Source: Paenibacillus piri
Lineage (GTDB): Bacteria; Bacillota; Bacilli; Paenibacillales; NBRC-103111
Length of the DNA stretch: 64,000 bases
Reading direction: 5' to 3'
Assembly: GCF_004354045.1 (NCBI RefSeq)
Contig: NZ_SMRT01000006.1
Span: 62,001-126,000 of the forward strand
Below, piece after piece: positions 43,299-53,286 of the stretch. The position numbers and the translations under genes were made by a program. The notes below the pieces were generated by a model. It was not told where the DNA came from. It saw only the letters and a program-made list of their open reading frames with translations, and searched no databases. The stretch's first letter is position 1, and each line of letters starts with the position of its first letter.

Positions 43299-46200
43299 TT
43301 ATTGCGGTTGATTCGCCGAAACCGGAACGACGATCTTCGGCTGAATCATGCTCAGCCAATACAGCACATCGGCGCGAGTGAAGCCGGGCAAGCCGTCGCT
43401 GTCCCTTTTTTCTACGATTTGCTTCAAAATATAACTGATGTCGAACACTGAATCGTCGCGGCCTGCGGTCACCGAGACCGGAATGCTGTCCAGCATGCCG
43501 GGCTTTGCCGCGAATGCTTTCAGCGTCCGATTGGCAGCCAGCTTCGGTCTGTCGGCCGGGTTGTAGATCAAACTGCTTGCAGTCGGTGCCGAATTGTCCA
43601 GCGTATAGTAGATTTTGACATCCGTTCCGGTTGTAGCGGTCGTCAGCGTAATGACGGATTCGCCGTTAGGCAGCCGAACTTCTGAAGCTTGGACAGGCTC
43701 TACGCGGTTCGCCTGAAATACGCCGTAGGTGGAGAAATGGGAAACGTAGGCTGAAGCTCTGCCGTCCGCACTTATCGCCGTGGGCTGATATTCCCATTTA
43801 TGCGCTTGATCGTTGTAGTAGAATATGCCGACGCGGTTGTTGTCCGCTCCCGATATAACAGGGAATTCCAATCTGACGGGATGGTTCCGATCGACGGCAG
43901 CGCCTTTTAAGGTAAATGCCATAACAGGGCCTGCAGCTTTTAGGATGCTGGTATCATAGGGATCGGTGGAATCGTTCGCCTCTAATATAGCGTTGGGTCC
44001 CAGCGCAACTCCCGTCAAATCGACCGCAACCCCGTTCCTGAACTTGACCGCAGGATAACTGGCGCTTACAGGTATGGGCTGACCCAGCTGCGCTTCTCCG
44101 GACGCCCCGTCGACAATAGCCAGAATCGTATAGGCTTGTTCTTTTGTGCCATCCGCTGAAATCACTTTAAATAGAAGCTGATTCGTACCGATTTGAAGCG
44201 TCGGCGCATAAATCTCGAAGCTGGAGCCTTTCATGCGGTAAGTGGCTCCCGTCACGGTGCCTCCTGCATACTTGAACTGCGCTGACGCTTCAGCCGGTTG
44301 AATCGTGAAGTAAACGGACTGCGTCACCGAATTAAAATGGAAGCTGAACTGGTTGCCCGACCGCAAAGCTTCGACCGCACCGGACATGACCTTCGTCACA
44401 TCCGTTCCGTTGCCGCCTTGTCCGTCCGGCGCGGCGCGTATAATGTTGACGGCATAGAACGAATCGGTGACCGGGGTGCTCACCTTGATGCCGAAGGTGT
44501 TGCTTCCGGTCATCAATTGCGGCACTTGAATGATGCCGCCGCTGTATACGGCTCCTGTGACCGAACCGTTTATAAGGCTGACCAAAGCTGCAGGATGCAC
44601 GGTTGGCGTAAGCAGTACGGTCGTCGTCTCGTTAGGCACCTTGATCTGAAAGGAGTTTGCTCCCGTATTTTCGACAAGACCGGTATTGGAGACAAGCGTC
44701 AGGGACGTATTCGCCGGATCGCCGGCGTCTGCTGCCCGTACGATAGTAATCTTGTAGTGGGTCTCGGTTTGGTTCGAAGCAATGACAGTCACAGTGACCT
44801 CTCGTTGATCCCCGGGCTTAGGCAGCGATACGAACCAACCGGCAGGATCGTATACAGCGTTCGTTACACTGCCGATCCGGGCGAACGGTGAAATATTCCA
44901 GTTTAAATAAACCGAATTCACGACAGACGGAACCTCAACGCGATAGCCTCCTTCGGCTGTCGGCATGACGGTGCCGTGGCTGCTGGTCAGATTCGTCAAA
45001 TCTTTGTTGCCGGAAAGATCGGCCAGCTGGTAAGGGGCATCCGCCGTACCGGATCCGCCGACTACGCCTATGGAGTCGTTCAAGTAAATCGTTGGACGGA
45101 CGGCGTATTCATGTTGAGCCGAATCATAGTCAATCGATCCTGAAATGTCGACAAGGTGGATGTACCGCCCACCATCCTCTTCCGACTTCGGTGTTATTAG
45201 CCACCATGGATAGGAGGGATATCGTCCCCATTCTTCATGGTTCAGCGTATGATCGCCCCCATATTCTGGGTAATCCGATAAAGCTTTATATTGCGCGACC
45301 GTTAATAATCCGACCTTCGCATCGACCGAACCGGTTCCGTAAACGACAGTATTCGACTCATCCCTGACGTTCCATGATTTGCTGACAATCCAGTCTTTCT
45401 GGGAATTCAGGCTGTCGAAGAAGGCGCCGTTCAAATAGTTGGCCAGCGTTCCCTCCTTGGCAGGATTGTACGTATTGTATGTGGATGGCGGGAGGCCTGG
45501 ACTGGTATCGGCCGCGTATGACCAAACCTTATCGCCGATTTCGCGGACGTGCTCCATGCCTAACAAAAGTCCGTTTTGTCCGGGCTCCCATACGAGCCAC
45601 TTTTTCCCGCCGGCCGTTACATAGGAGCCCTTGGCAACTTGATGCAGTGAACCGGTGATAAATTTGCTGCGAAACTGAGCGATCGCCTCGTTCAGTACCG
45701 ATTGTGCGGACTGGAGTTGATCCGGTGTGGCGCCGGCATGCAGCAGCACGATTTTGGCGGAGTCGACCTGCTGCTGCAGGACTGCTTTGGAGCCTGCCGG
45801 ATAAGTCGCTGTTCCGGTCCCTTCCGACGAATGGGCGAGCAGCGATTCGGCCTGCATGACGGTAAAACCGAGATCCTTGGGATACGCCGCAACCCCCACA
45901 TTGTCGATATACCACCCCGGAGCTTTGCTGTATCCCCATTGGAAATGAAACCGGACTCTCAAATCGGAAACCAGATAAGAAGGATCCAGATCAACCTGCA
46001 TAGGCTGCCATACGGAATTCATAATCGGCGCCGATAAGGGGTCGGTGACTTCATCCCTCGTGTGTGAAAAGACGGTTTGCCAACTTGCGCCTCCGTCCTT
46101 GCTCGCTTCCACCTTGATGGAGCCGCAGCATGACGGGATATCGACCCACTGCATCCAGCTGACGGAAAGCTTCCACGCATCGGCTGCCGCCGCCGGAATG

Positions 46201-49200
46201 GGAGGGGAAACGAGAACGCTGTTTTCGCCGGAATTGAAATTACCCGACAAGTTGGTAGCCCACAGCTTCGTCCCCGAAGCGGCCTGCGCCGGTCCCGAAC
46301 CTGGCGTTCCATAGGCCCAGCTGGAGTTGGTTCCTGTTGTCGTAAAGCCCCCGTTATTCGTTTCAAAATCGGTATGGAACAACATGTTTGGCTGCTTCAG
46401 CTTCGTTTTGAATTGTGCGATAGCTTGTTGGATCGCTGCGATTGCATCGTCCAATTTCTTTTGGTATTGCAAAGGCTTGGCTATTTCGCTTTGCGCAATA
46501 ATTAAGGCGGCGTTCAACGAGGCTTTGGCGCCGACCTCGTAGTAGCCTGCGGCATTGCCTTCCTGACTGCTGCCCAACAGCTGTTGGGCTTGCCCGATTT
46601 CATCGGCCAACGAACTGGTGTCCAATATGCTGATTGCGGCATCGTCCAGAAAAACTCCTGTTTTCGTTACGGAATCGTCGCTGCTGAAATGAAATTGGAA
46701 CCTGAAATCCGGGACGGCATAGGAAGAGTCCAGAATGATTTTTCTTAGAACCCACTTCGATTCGCCGCCGCTTTCGCTCAATAGCGCTTCGCTCCAGCTG
46801 GCCCCGCCGTCTTTGGAGGCAGCAACCTCGATAAAGTCATAGCCTTGCTCTATATCGACCCATTGCCACCAGGACAAGGTCAGCTTGCCGTCAGTGCCGT
46901 CAGTGCCGGCAGCGCCGGCAGCGCTGCTTAAATCGATCGGCGGCGAAGTCAGATAGCTGTCCTGATTGTCGGCGTAGAGACCGTACAAATTCGTCCCCCA
47001 CACCTTATTTCCCGAGTGCGCCGCTTGCGGACCCGTCGCAGGTGTTCCGTACTGCCAGCTCGGACTGCCGCTCGTTTCAAAGCCGCCTGGCGAACTTTCA
47101 AAGTCACTGCTGTAAATAACTCCCGGGGCGTATTTGTATGTCAGGAAGTCTTGCAAGGCCTTTTTCAATGCCGTAACGGCCGCATCCGCCGCTTCAATGC
47201 CCGGGCTGCTGTCACGAACGATAATCGCTGCGGAAATCGCCTGCTGCAGCATCGCTTTGGAGCCGCTCACGAATTGACCGGGCTCCATTCCTTCGACGGA
47301 AGCCTGATAAAGATTTTGCGCACTGGCAATCAATTGGTTGATATCGGTCGTATATCGTTCTATCTTTACATCGTCGATTAGCATGGCTACAGGTACGAGA
47401 CGGCTGGTTGCCGTCTCGATCTTGAATTTAACATTGCTGACGGCGTAGGAGGGGTCCAGCGTTATGCTTCGCTTGGCCCATTCCCCGGCCTTGACATAAT
47501 TAACCGGCATCAACTCCCAGGTTTTTCCGCCATCTTTGCTGACCGAAGGAACATTCGTGTATTCGAACCCGGGCACATTGTACTGCCACCAGCTGAGCTT
47601 GAAGCCCTGTACATTATCCGACCGCAAATCGAGCGGTCCGCTTATGAGCGTACTGCTGCGCTCGTCCGATAATTGTCCCGATAAATTGAGCGCCCATGCT
47701 TTCGAGCCTGAATGTGCCTGCAGGTCGCCTGAAGCGAGTGCGGCATGGGTCCACGCCCCGCTCGCCTCCATGTCGGCAAACCTGCCGTCGCCGGACTCAA
47801 AATCGAAAAAAATAACAGGGATAGAGGGCAATTCCTTCGCTTTAAAAACGAAGATTGCCGTCTGCAGCGCCGCCGCGGCCGCTTCCAGCTCGGCCTGCGA
47901 TGATAATTCGTTGTCGCGGACGGCAATGGCCGTTACTATGGCGGTCTGCAGCGCAGTTATCGAACCCGGCTCATATTGCCATTCGACAGCATGGCCGCGC
48001 AGTTCCTCCGCCTGGCCCAACAGGGAAACAATCGGTCCGCGCGACGGCGATAATTGGCCGGCAAATACCGTCATCGCTTGAAGCAGTGCATCGCGCGCTT
48101 TATCGAGGTCGGATTGTGTCGAGCCCGAGTTGTCACGCACAGTTTGCGCAGCCACGATGGCCGTTTGCAGCGCCGCTCTTGACCCGGGTCGGTACTGCCA
48201 AGGCAAAATGCCTTCCGAGGTGTTGGCGTAAGTCAGGCTTGCTGCGGATATAATTTGGTCCAGATCGGTCGAATCGGGTGCGGCCCGGTTGATGACCAGA
48301 ATGTAATCCGTTGTACTGTGATCAGACCCGATAACCTGAACGGTAATCATGTTTGAGCCGTATTGGACCGGTACGGGAGTTGAAAATTGATTGCCGGGAT
48401 AGATCGTTTCGCCGATCTTGATTTGTACGGCATTGGAGAAGTAGGCGCTAGCCGACAAATTTACATGGTCTGCCTCTCCGCCGACATTCAATATGTATTC
48501 ATGCTCATAATGCTTGAAGGCGGGCTCCAAGGCCCCTTCCGCAGCCGTCAAAGACTTTAATTCAGACAGGAGCGGGAACAAGGTTGGCACAAATTCAGGA
48601 GCAAATGCGGGGCCTTTGTCACCCAAGCCGAGCTGCCCGTGATCGTTCGTCCCTTTGCCCCAGAGCTTGCCATCGGCAGTTAAAGCGAATGTCTGTTGAT
48701 AACCTGCGGCTACGGCAACGACTTCGCCCATCCCGGCCGGCAAATCTCTTTGAACGGGCCATCCTTTATTGCCCTCCACGTATTCGAGTCCGGCAATTCC
48801 GTCCAGGTTGTCCAGAATAACGATTTGCTCGCCTCCGGCCGCTATGGCGGCAGGCGCTTTAAACAAGCTGTATCCGGGTCCATAATTAAATTGCACCGGC
48901 CGCGGAATAGGGGAATACGTTCCTTCAAACCATGGGTAGCCAACGGTAATCCAATCAATGCCGATGCCTAATTGGTTTCGCGTATTATCGCCCCATGACC
49001 ATACCCGCTCTCCTTCCGACGCCGAATAAGCGATACTGTGGTAGGAGCCGGCAGCGATCATGCTGACAGACTTGTCGGCAAACGAGGTTCCAATTGCACC
49101 AGCATATATGCTGTTGTTATCCAGAGGCGCATCGGTGCCCAACTGGCCCCGATTATTCCGTCCCCACGAATAAACGGTTCCGGTATCACCGCCTTGTACA

Positions 49201-49913
49201 AGCGCCAGCCCGTGTTGGCCGCCGAGAGATAACTGAGTGATTCCTCTCAGCTCGTTCGCCTCATCGGTTTTGACAAGCACAGCCCAATGATTGGCTGCAG
49301 TGGGGTCCTGGTTGCCAAGCTGTCCGAACTCATTGTCTCCCCAAGTCCATGCCGCTCCATCCTCGTTCAATACCCCGGCAAAATCAAAACCAGCCGCCAA
49401 CTTGCCGTTCGGCACGATCAGATCCAAACCATTGTTTCCCTTGACGGGGTAAAAGCTCGCCCGGCCTATCGTCGTGCCGTCGCCTAGCTGGCCTTTATCG
49501 TTGCTTCCTGCGGCATAAACGCGGCCGCTCGCATCGATGGCCACCGTAAAAGCAGAGCCGGTATCCGGATTTCCGCCTGTCGCAACGGAGACGATGTCAG
49601 AGAGTTCTTCAACGGGCTTGGGCGATCGCTGGTCGGTGCCCGTCACCGCATACCCAAGCTGTCCGTTACTGTTCGATCCCCAGGTCCACAAGGTCCCGTC
49701 GCTTCTTACGGCTGCTGTGTGGGAGTAGCTGGCGGAAACGGCCTTATAGACTGCATTGCTTCCGCTGGTCCCGTAGGCATAGGCCGCACTAGGCAGCAGC
49801 GCCAATGTAAAGGACAAAAACAACATGCATAATAGTAATGGAAAAAACCGGATGATGCGGCTGTTTCCGGCTGAGGAAAGCCGGTGATGAGCCGCCGTTT
49901 GCAGAATGGGCAT
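43299..49913 (-). CDS. Giant secreted multidomain surface protein (RCC1, FIVAR, anchor-J, DUF6273)
   Basis: 2204 residues. Signal peptide to about residue 46 (AYA). Domains in order: six or more RCC1 propeller repeats (about 60-445, W-x-WG-x-N-x-x-GQLG); a cadherin-like sandwich (450-545); two FIVAR helical repeats (550-700); then three cycles of a choice-of-anchor-J/MAM-like sandwich (696-850, 931-1096, 1177-1339; each with SKDGGxxW) followed by a FIVAR; DUF6273 (1421-1618); three cadherin-like repeats; a C-terminal chitobiase-type sandwich (YYTLDNSAPTASS) and a short dockerin/EF-hand-like tail. No LPXTG or SLH anchor. Presumably adhesion or glycan binding. Confidence 0.85.
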   Translation of the reverse strand: MPILQTAAHHRLSSAGNSRIIRFFPLLLCMLFLSFTLALLPSAAYAYGTSGSNAVYKAVSASYSHTAAVRSDGTLWTWGSNSNGQLGYAVTGTDQRSPKPVEELSDIVSVATGGNPDTGSAFTVAIDASGRVYAAGSNDKGQLGDGTTIGRASFYPVKGNNGLDLIVPNGKLAAGFDFAGVLNEDGAAWTWGDNEFGQLGNQDPTAANHWAVLVKTDEANELRGITQLSLGGQHGLALVQGGDTGTVYSWGRNNRGQLGTDAPLDNNSIYAGAIGTSFADKSVSMIAAGSYHSIAYSASEGERVWSWGDNTRNQLGIGIDWITVGYPWFEGTYSPIPRPVQFNYGPGYSLFKAPAAIAAGGEQIVILDNLDGIAGLEYVEGNKGWPVQRDLPAGMGEVVAVAAGYQQTFALTADGKLWGKGTNDHGQLGLGDKGPAFAPEFVPTLFPLLSELKSLTAAEGALEPAFKHYEHEYILNVGGEADHVNLSASAYFSNAVQIKIGETIYPGNQFSTPVPVQYGSNMITVQVIGSDHSTTDYILVINRAAPDSTDLDQIISAASLTYANTSEGILPWQYRPGSRAALQTAIVAAQTVRDNSGSTQSDLDKARDALLQAMTVFAGQLSPSRGPIVSLLGQAEELRGHAVEWQYEPGSITALQTAIVTAIAVRDNELSSQAELEAAAAALQTAIFVFKAKELPSIPVIFFDFESGDGRFADMEASGAWTHAALASGDLQAHSGSKAWALNLSGQLSDERSSTLISGPLDLRSDNVQGFKLSWWQYNVPGFEYTNVPSVSKDGGKTWELMPVNYVKAGEWAKRSITLDPSYAVSNVKFKIETATSRLVPVAMLIDDVKIERYTTDINQLIASAQNLYQASVEGMEPGQFVSGSKAMLQQAISAAIIVRDSSPGIEAADAAVTALKKALQDFLTYKYAPGVIYSSDFESSPGGFETSGSPSWQYGTPATGPQAAHSGNKVWGTNLYGLYADNQDSYLTSPPIDLSSAAGAAGTDGTDGKLTLSWWQWVDIEQGYDFIEVAASKDGGASWSEALLSESGGESKWVLRKIILDSSYAVPDFRFQFHFSSDDSVTKTGVFLDDAAISILDTSSLADEIGQAQQLLGSSQEGNAAGYYEVGAKASLNAALIIAQSEIAKPLQYQKKLDDAIAAIQQAIAQFKTKLKQPNMLFHTDFETNNGGFTTTGTNSSWAYGTPGSGPAQAASGTKLWATNLSGNFNSGENSVLVSPPIPAAAADAWKLSVSWMQWVDIPSCCGSIKVEASKDGGASWQTVFSHTRDEVTDPLSAPIMNSVWQPMQVDLDPSYLVSDLRVRFHFQWGYSKAPGWYIDNVGVAAYPKDLGFTVMQAESLLAHSSEGTGTATYPAGSKAVLQQQVDSAKIVLLHAGATPDQLQSAQSVLNEAIAQFRSKFITGSLHQVAKGSYVTAGGKKWLVWEPGQNGLLLGMEHVREIGDKVWSYAADTSPGLPPSTYNTYNPAKEGTLANYLNGAFFDSLNSQKDWIVSKSWNVRDESNTVVYGTGSVDAKVGLLTVAQYKALSDYPEYGGDHTLNHEEWGRYPSYPWWLITPKSEEDGGRYIHLVDISGSIDYDSAQHEYAVRPTIYLNDSIGVVGGSGTADAPYQLADLSGNKDLTNLTSSHGTVMPTAEGGYRVEVPSVVNSVYLNWNISPFARIGSVTNAVYDPAGWFVSLPKPGDQREVTVTVIASNQTETHYKITIVRAADAGDPANTSLTLVSNTGLVENTGANSFQIKVPNETTTVLLTPTVHPAALVSLINGSVTGAVYSGGIIQVPQLMTGSNTFGIKVSTPVTDSFYAVNIIRAAPDGQGGNGTDVTKVMSGAVEALRSGNQFSFHFNSVTQSVYFTIQPAEASAQFKYAGGTVTGATYRMKGSSFEIYAPTLQIGTNQLLFKVISADGTKEQAYTILAIVDGASGEAQLGQPIPVSASYPAVKFRNGVAVDLTGVALGPNAILEANDSTDPYDTSILKAAGPVMAFTLKGAAVDRNHPVRLEFPVISGADNNRVGIFYYNDQAHKWEYQPTAISADGRASAYVSHFSTYGVFQANRVEPVQASEVRLPNGESVITLTTATTGTDVKIYYTLDNSAPTASSLIYNPADRPKLAANRTLKAFAAKPGMLDSIPVSVTAGRDDSVFDISYILKQIVEKRDSDGLPGFTRADVLYWLSMIQPKIVVPVSANQPQ

Positions 49914-50247
49914 ACATGGACTCCTTTGAAATTAGGATAAAAGTACTAATATTCAAAATTATATAACAAATTCCGCTATAATTCTGCTAATTTTCTTATA
50001 TTAATCTATTAAATTAAAGTATTTTGATAAGAAGAACTGCTATCGAAGGTGTGCAGAGTCAAACCGCTTGCATCAGATTCTAATCGGCAAGGATCTGAAA
50101 ATAGGCGATAGCGGGTTTTAAGGAAAATTAGGCGGGTAAACACGCGGATGGCGGTCCAATTCATACAATGAAAGCAGCAACAGGAAGCGAGTGTTGAGGG
50201 ATGAGCCGGATGGATGGCCTTTCCCATTTTGAAAACGGAAAGGAGAA
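49914..50247. other. AT-rich divergent intergenic region
   Basis: 334 bp with the promoters of the giant surface protein (leftward) and DUF1906 protein (rightward). The first 120 bp are very AT-rich. No specific sites chosen. Confidence 0.3.
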
Positions 50248-50253
50248 ATGATG

Positions 50254-50997
50254 ATGGCTAAAGGCTTTGATTGTGCAACGCCGCTAACGCCGCAGAAGGC
50301 CAAGCAGTTTCGCGCCGACGTATATGAATTCGTCTGCCGTTACCTGGTACCTAGCGGAACGAAGCGTCTGACGTCCGACGAGGCTGCTGCGATCAGCCAA
50401 GCTCTTCTCCATATTGTCTCCGTATTTGAAACAACCGCGGACCGGGCTCTGGGCGGGCGCACGGCCGGACTTGCCGATGGGGCCACCGCCCTGAAGACGG
50501 CGGTGCAGCTGGGACAGCCGACGGGCAGCGCCATTTATTTTGCCGTCGATTTCAATGCGACGCCAGGGCAGATGCCGACGGTCATCGAGTATATCCGCGC
50601 GGCCAGCGAAGCGACGCCGAATTATTTGACGGGCGTCTACGGCTCCTATGCGGTCATTGAGGCCGTCAGCGCAGCCGGCGCCTGCTCACGCTTCTGGCAG
50701 ACCTATGCTTGGAGCGGCGGTCGGAAATCGTCAGCAGCCAACCTGTATCAATATAAAAATAACATCAGTGTCAACGGGATTTTGATCGATCTGGACGAAT
50801 CGTACGGAAATGAAGGCTGGTGGAGCTTGAGCAGCGGAGGAGGTGACGATATCATGCTGGATCCCGGTGTAGCGCAGACGATTATCAATACGTGGATCTC
50901 CCCCTCGTGGTATAAGACGGAAGATCAGGAGCAGAAAGATTATCTTCACTGGCTGGCGAACGAGCTACGCAAAGCTTCAGGACTGCCGTTGGAGTAA
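50254..50997 (+). CDS. DUF1906 glycoside hydrolase-like protein
   Basis: 247 residues; three tandem ATGs (50248, 50251, 50254) follow AAAGGAG, and the third has the best spacing of 8. Begins AKGFDCATPLTPQKAKQF, the DUF1906 (Rv2525c-like) TIM-barrel start with a conserved Asp; later IYFAVDFNATPGQM and YLTGVYGSYAVIE and a final Asp-rich strand (NGILIDLDESYG). The C-terminal 55 residues form an added helical region. Relatives resemble GH25 lysozymes. No signal peptide. Possibly a wall hydrolase; activity unproven. Confidence 0.82.
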   Translation: MAKGFDCATPLTPQKAKQFRADVYEFVCRYLVPSGTKRLTSDEAAAISQALLHIVSVFETTADRALGGRTAGLADGATALKTAVQLGQPTGSAIYFAVDFNATPGQMPTVIEYIRAASEATPNYLTGVYGSYAVIEAVSAAGACSRFWQTYAWSGGRKSSAANLYQYKNNISVNGILIDLDESYGNEGWWSLSSGGGDDIMLDPGVAQTIINTWISPSWYKTEDQEQKDYLHWLANELRKASGLPLE

Positions 50998-51011
50998 TGA
51001 AATCGCATACC

Positions 51012-51057
51012 GTCGTTTCGGCTCTCGTTCCGGGAGCTTGGAAACGGCGTTTTTTTG
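51012..51057 (+). terminator. Terminator after the DUF1906 gene
   Basis: Stem CGTTTC/GGAAACG with additional CTC/GAG pairing, followed by T7. Confidence 0.75.
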
Positions 51058-51198
51058 CGCTCCAAGCCGGCTTTTCGTCAGGCGCCGCTTGGTCGGCGAG
51101 GTCGGTCTGGGTTTGTTTTTACCGCGGATAAAAGCGCCTTGTTGCAGGAAAATATAGGCTGCCGGTAACGGAGGCTATGCTATAATACTTGTGGTGAT

Positions 51199-51288
51199 AT
51201 GATGAAGCAATTGAAAATAAAAGGCGGACCCGACCAGGGGACGGTGATCTGCATTTCGTTGCCCGACCGTCCGAATGTGCCTGCATGA
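51199..51288 (+). CDS. Possible 29-residue peptide
   Basis: Tandem ATG ATG with GTGGTGAT upstream and a TATAAT at 51181-51186. The product (KQLKIKGGPDQGTVICIS) resembles the first strand pair of an FHA domain and may be a fragment. Weak support; lies in the 51058-51329 gap which otherwise shows nothing. Confidence 0.2.
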   Translation: MMKQLKIKGGPDQGTVICISLPDRPNVPA

Positions 51289-51329
51289 CGATCCTAAAAT
51301 GTTTATCCTAAGTAAAGGGGAATTTGCCG

Positions 51330-52511
51330 ATGGCATCGAGTATTGCGGCGGATCGGTTTATCCGCAACGACAAGGAGGCGGAGATCGCGTCCCGTTCCGA
51401 ACGATTGGCTGCGGTATTCGCCGAACGTGCGGCCAAGCATGACGAAGAGGGAACGTTTCCGTTTGAAAATTTTGCCGATTTGCGGCAGGACGGCTATCTG
51501 AAGCTGACCGTACCGAAGCGATATGGCGGCGAGGAGGCATCGCTGTATGAGCTGGTGCTTGCCCAGGAAAGGCTGGCCCGCGGAGACGGCTCGACGGCTC
51601 TCGCCGTAGGCTGGCATATCGGACTGATGTTGCAATACCGGTACACGCACCCTTGGCCGGAAGCGCTATATGCTTCGTTTTGCCGGGAAGTTGTGCGCGA
51701 CGGGGCGATGATCAACGCATTTGCAAGCGAGCGGGCGACAGGAAGCCCGAGCCGGGGCGGCAGGCCGGAGACGATCGCGGTCAAGACCGACGGAGGCTGG
51801 TTAATCAGCGGGCGTAAAACGTTCAGTACGCTGAGCCCGATACTTAAGCACTTTACCGTATCGGCGGCGATAGCGGGAGGAGACGAGACCGGCGACTTCT
51901 TCGTTCGCAAAGGGCCGGGCGTCAGAGTGGAGGAGACATGGAGCACGATCGGTATGCGGGCGACTGGAAGCCATGATCTCATATTGGAGCGGGTTTTCGT
52001 GCCTGACGGGGAGCTCATTAGCCGTTCCGGACCGGATTTTCCGCCGCGGAAGGCGGACGACGGCGGCGGATGGCTGCTGCACATTCCTGCCTGCTATATC
52101 GGCATTGCCTGGGCGGCCCGCGATTTCGCGGTCCGATTTGCCCGCCAATACAGGCCGAACAGCCTGCCGGGGCCGATTTCCGAGCTGCCGCACATCCAGC
52201 AAAAAATCGGCCAAATGGAGGCCGACCTGATTACGGCGCGCACGCTGCTGTACGCGGTGGCCGATCGGTGGGATAGCCGTCCGGAAGGACGCATCGGACT
52301 GAAGCCTGAGCTCGGCTTGGCCAAATATATCGCGACCAACCATGCGATTGGCATCGTCGACCAGGCGATGCGCATCGTCGGCGGCGCGAGCCTGTCCCGT
52401 ACGCTCCCTCTGGAGCGGATGTACCGCGATGTCCGCGCCGGCCTGCACAATCCGCCGATGGACGATGCCGTACTGCGCGGCTTGGCGCTTAGAGCGCTCG
52501 CTGAGGAATAG
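51330..52511 (+). CDS. Acyl-CoA dehydrogenase family flavoprotein
   Basis: 393 residues, ATG at 51330 with AAGGGGAA upstream. Three-domain ACAD layout: N-terminal helical (LYELVLAQERLARGDGSTALAV), middle beta domain (AFASERATGSPSRGG, RKTFST, TIGMRATGSHDLILERVFVP), C-terminal helical (ATNHAIGIVDQAMRIVGG, RDVRAGLHNPPMDDA). The C-terminal catalytic Glu of classical enzymes is not evident; the NPPMDD end resembles FMN/FAD monooxygenase-like or DszC/SfnB-type members. Oxidoreductase on an acyl-CoA or sulfur compound. Confidence 0.85.
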   Translation: MASSIAADRFIRNDKEAEIASRSERLAAVFAERAAKHDEEGTFPFENFADLRQDGYLKLTVPKRYGGEEASLYELVLAQERLARGDGSTALAVGWHIGLMLQYRYTHPWPEALYASFCREVVRDGAMINAFASERATGSPSRGGRPETIAVKTDGGWLISGRKTFSTLSPILKHFTVSAAIAGGDETGDFFVRKGPGVRVEETWSTIGMRATGSHDLILERVFVPDGELISRSGPDFPPRKADDGGGWLLHIPACYIGIAWAARDFAVRFARQYRPNSLPGPISELPHIQQKIGQMEADLITARTLLYAVADRWDSRPEGRIGLKPELGLAKYIATNHAIGIVDQAMRIVGGASLSRTLPLERMYRDVRAGLHNPPMDDAVLRGLALRALAEE

Positions 52512-52670
52512 CGGTTGCCGGGCGTTCCCGCGAGTTGGCCGGATCATGCCGGCGGCCCGGGACGTGTTGTCGCAACAGCCACGGCACAGCCGGTTTGGCC
52601 GAAGAGCGTTTACGGCTTGCGTGCCTTGTGCCTTGGTTAAGGCTATTTACTGCGATGACGAATGCCATGC

Positions 52671-52718
52671 AAAAAGACTTCCGTTCCTTGTCTAGAGCAG
52701 GGACGGAAGTCTTTTTTC
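52671..52718 (+). terminator. Terminator after the acyl-CoA dehydrogenase gene
   Basis: AAAAAGACTTCCGT pairs with ACGGAAGTCTTTTTT around a loop of about 18 nt; strong T-run. Confidence 0.85.
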
Positions 52719-52788
52719 TTGCCGGATAGGTACGGGAATATTGGGACCAAAGTATGCAAAACCTATATCCCAATCGAGGTGATTTCTG

Positions 52789-53286
52789 GTGACGGTGGAT
52801 TGGGTCTGGTACAGCTTATCCTGTTTGGTCATAATCATTCTGTTTTGGCGTTTCGTCGATTGGCGCCGGTCCCGCAGAATTTGGATCGGTCTGTTTGCGA
52901 TGCAGACGATTACATGGGGTGTCGGTCTTACTCTCGTGGAGTTGCATTGGATAGAGTTTCCCGTGCGCGTGTTTCCGGACGCAACCCGGCAAAATTTTAT
53001 TGCCGCTTATTTTATTTACCCATGCTTATTTGTTTTATACGATCAATGTTATCCGCGCGGAGGGCGACTCAAGCAATGGATATATACGGCGGCCTATGCG
53101 GCCGCTTCCAGCGGCTGGGAGTATGTGATGTCGACCAGCACTCATATTTTGAAGTATCATCATTGGAATCCTCTGTGCCGATTTGTTCTCGCTGCCGTGT
53201 CATTACTGCTCTGCAGATGGTTGGTTATTTGGATGTTCAAGAGACAATATCCGGTCAGGAGTGCGGAACATGGAGGATATGAATAA
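52789..53286 (+). CDS. CBO0543 family membrane protein, first paralogue
   Basis: 165 residues, GTG start with AGGTGATTT upstream. About five hydrophobic segments. The FPVRVFPDATRQNF and YCPRGGR-like YPRGG stretch, plus a TSTHILKYHHWN segment near the C-terminus, match the CBO0543 family of Firmicute membrane proteins of unknown role. Overlaps the next, related gene by 17 bp. Confidence 0.75.
   Translation: MTVDWVWYSLSCLVIIILFWRFVDWRRSRRIWIGLFAMQTITWGVGLTLVELHWIEFPVRVFPDATRQNFIAAYFIYPCLFVLYDQCYPRGGRLKQWIYTAAYAAASSGWEYVMSTSTHILKYHHWNPLCRFVLAAVSLLLCRWLVIWMFKRQYPVRSAEHGGYE

Noticed and set aside
43299..49913. Possible CRISPR or tandem repeat array
   Set aside because: Repeats are protein domains (RCC1, FIVAR, anchor-J) with diverged DNA; no regular short repeat-spacer pattern anywhere in the window.
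51494..52547. Minus-strand frames of 196 and 248 codons
   Set aside because: Antisense to the acyl-CoA dehydrogenase gene.
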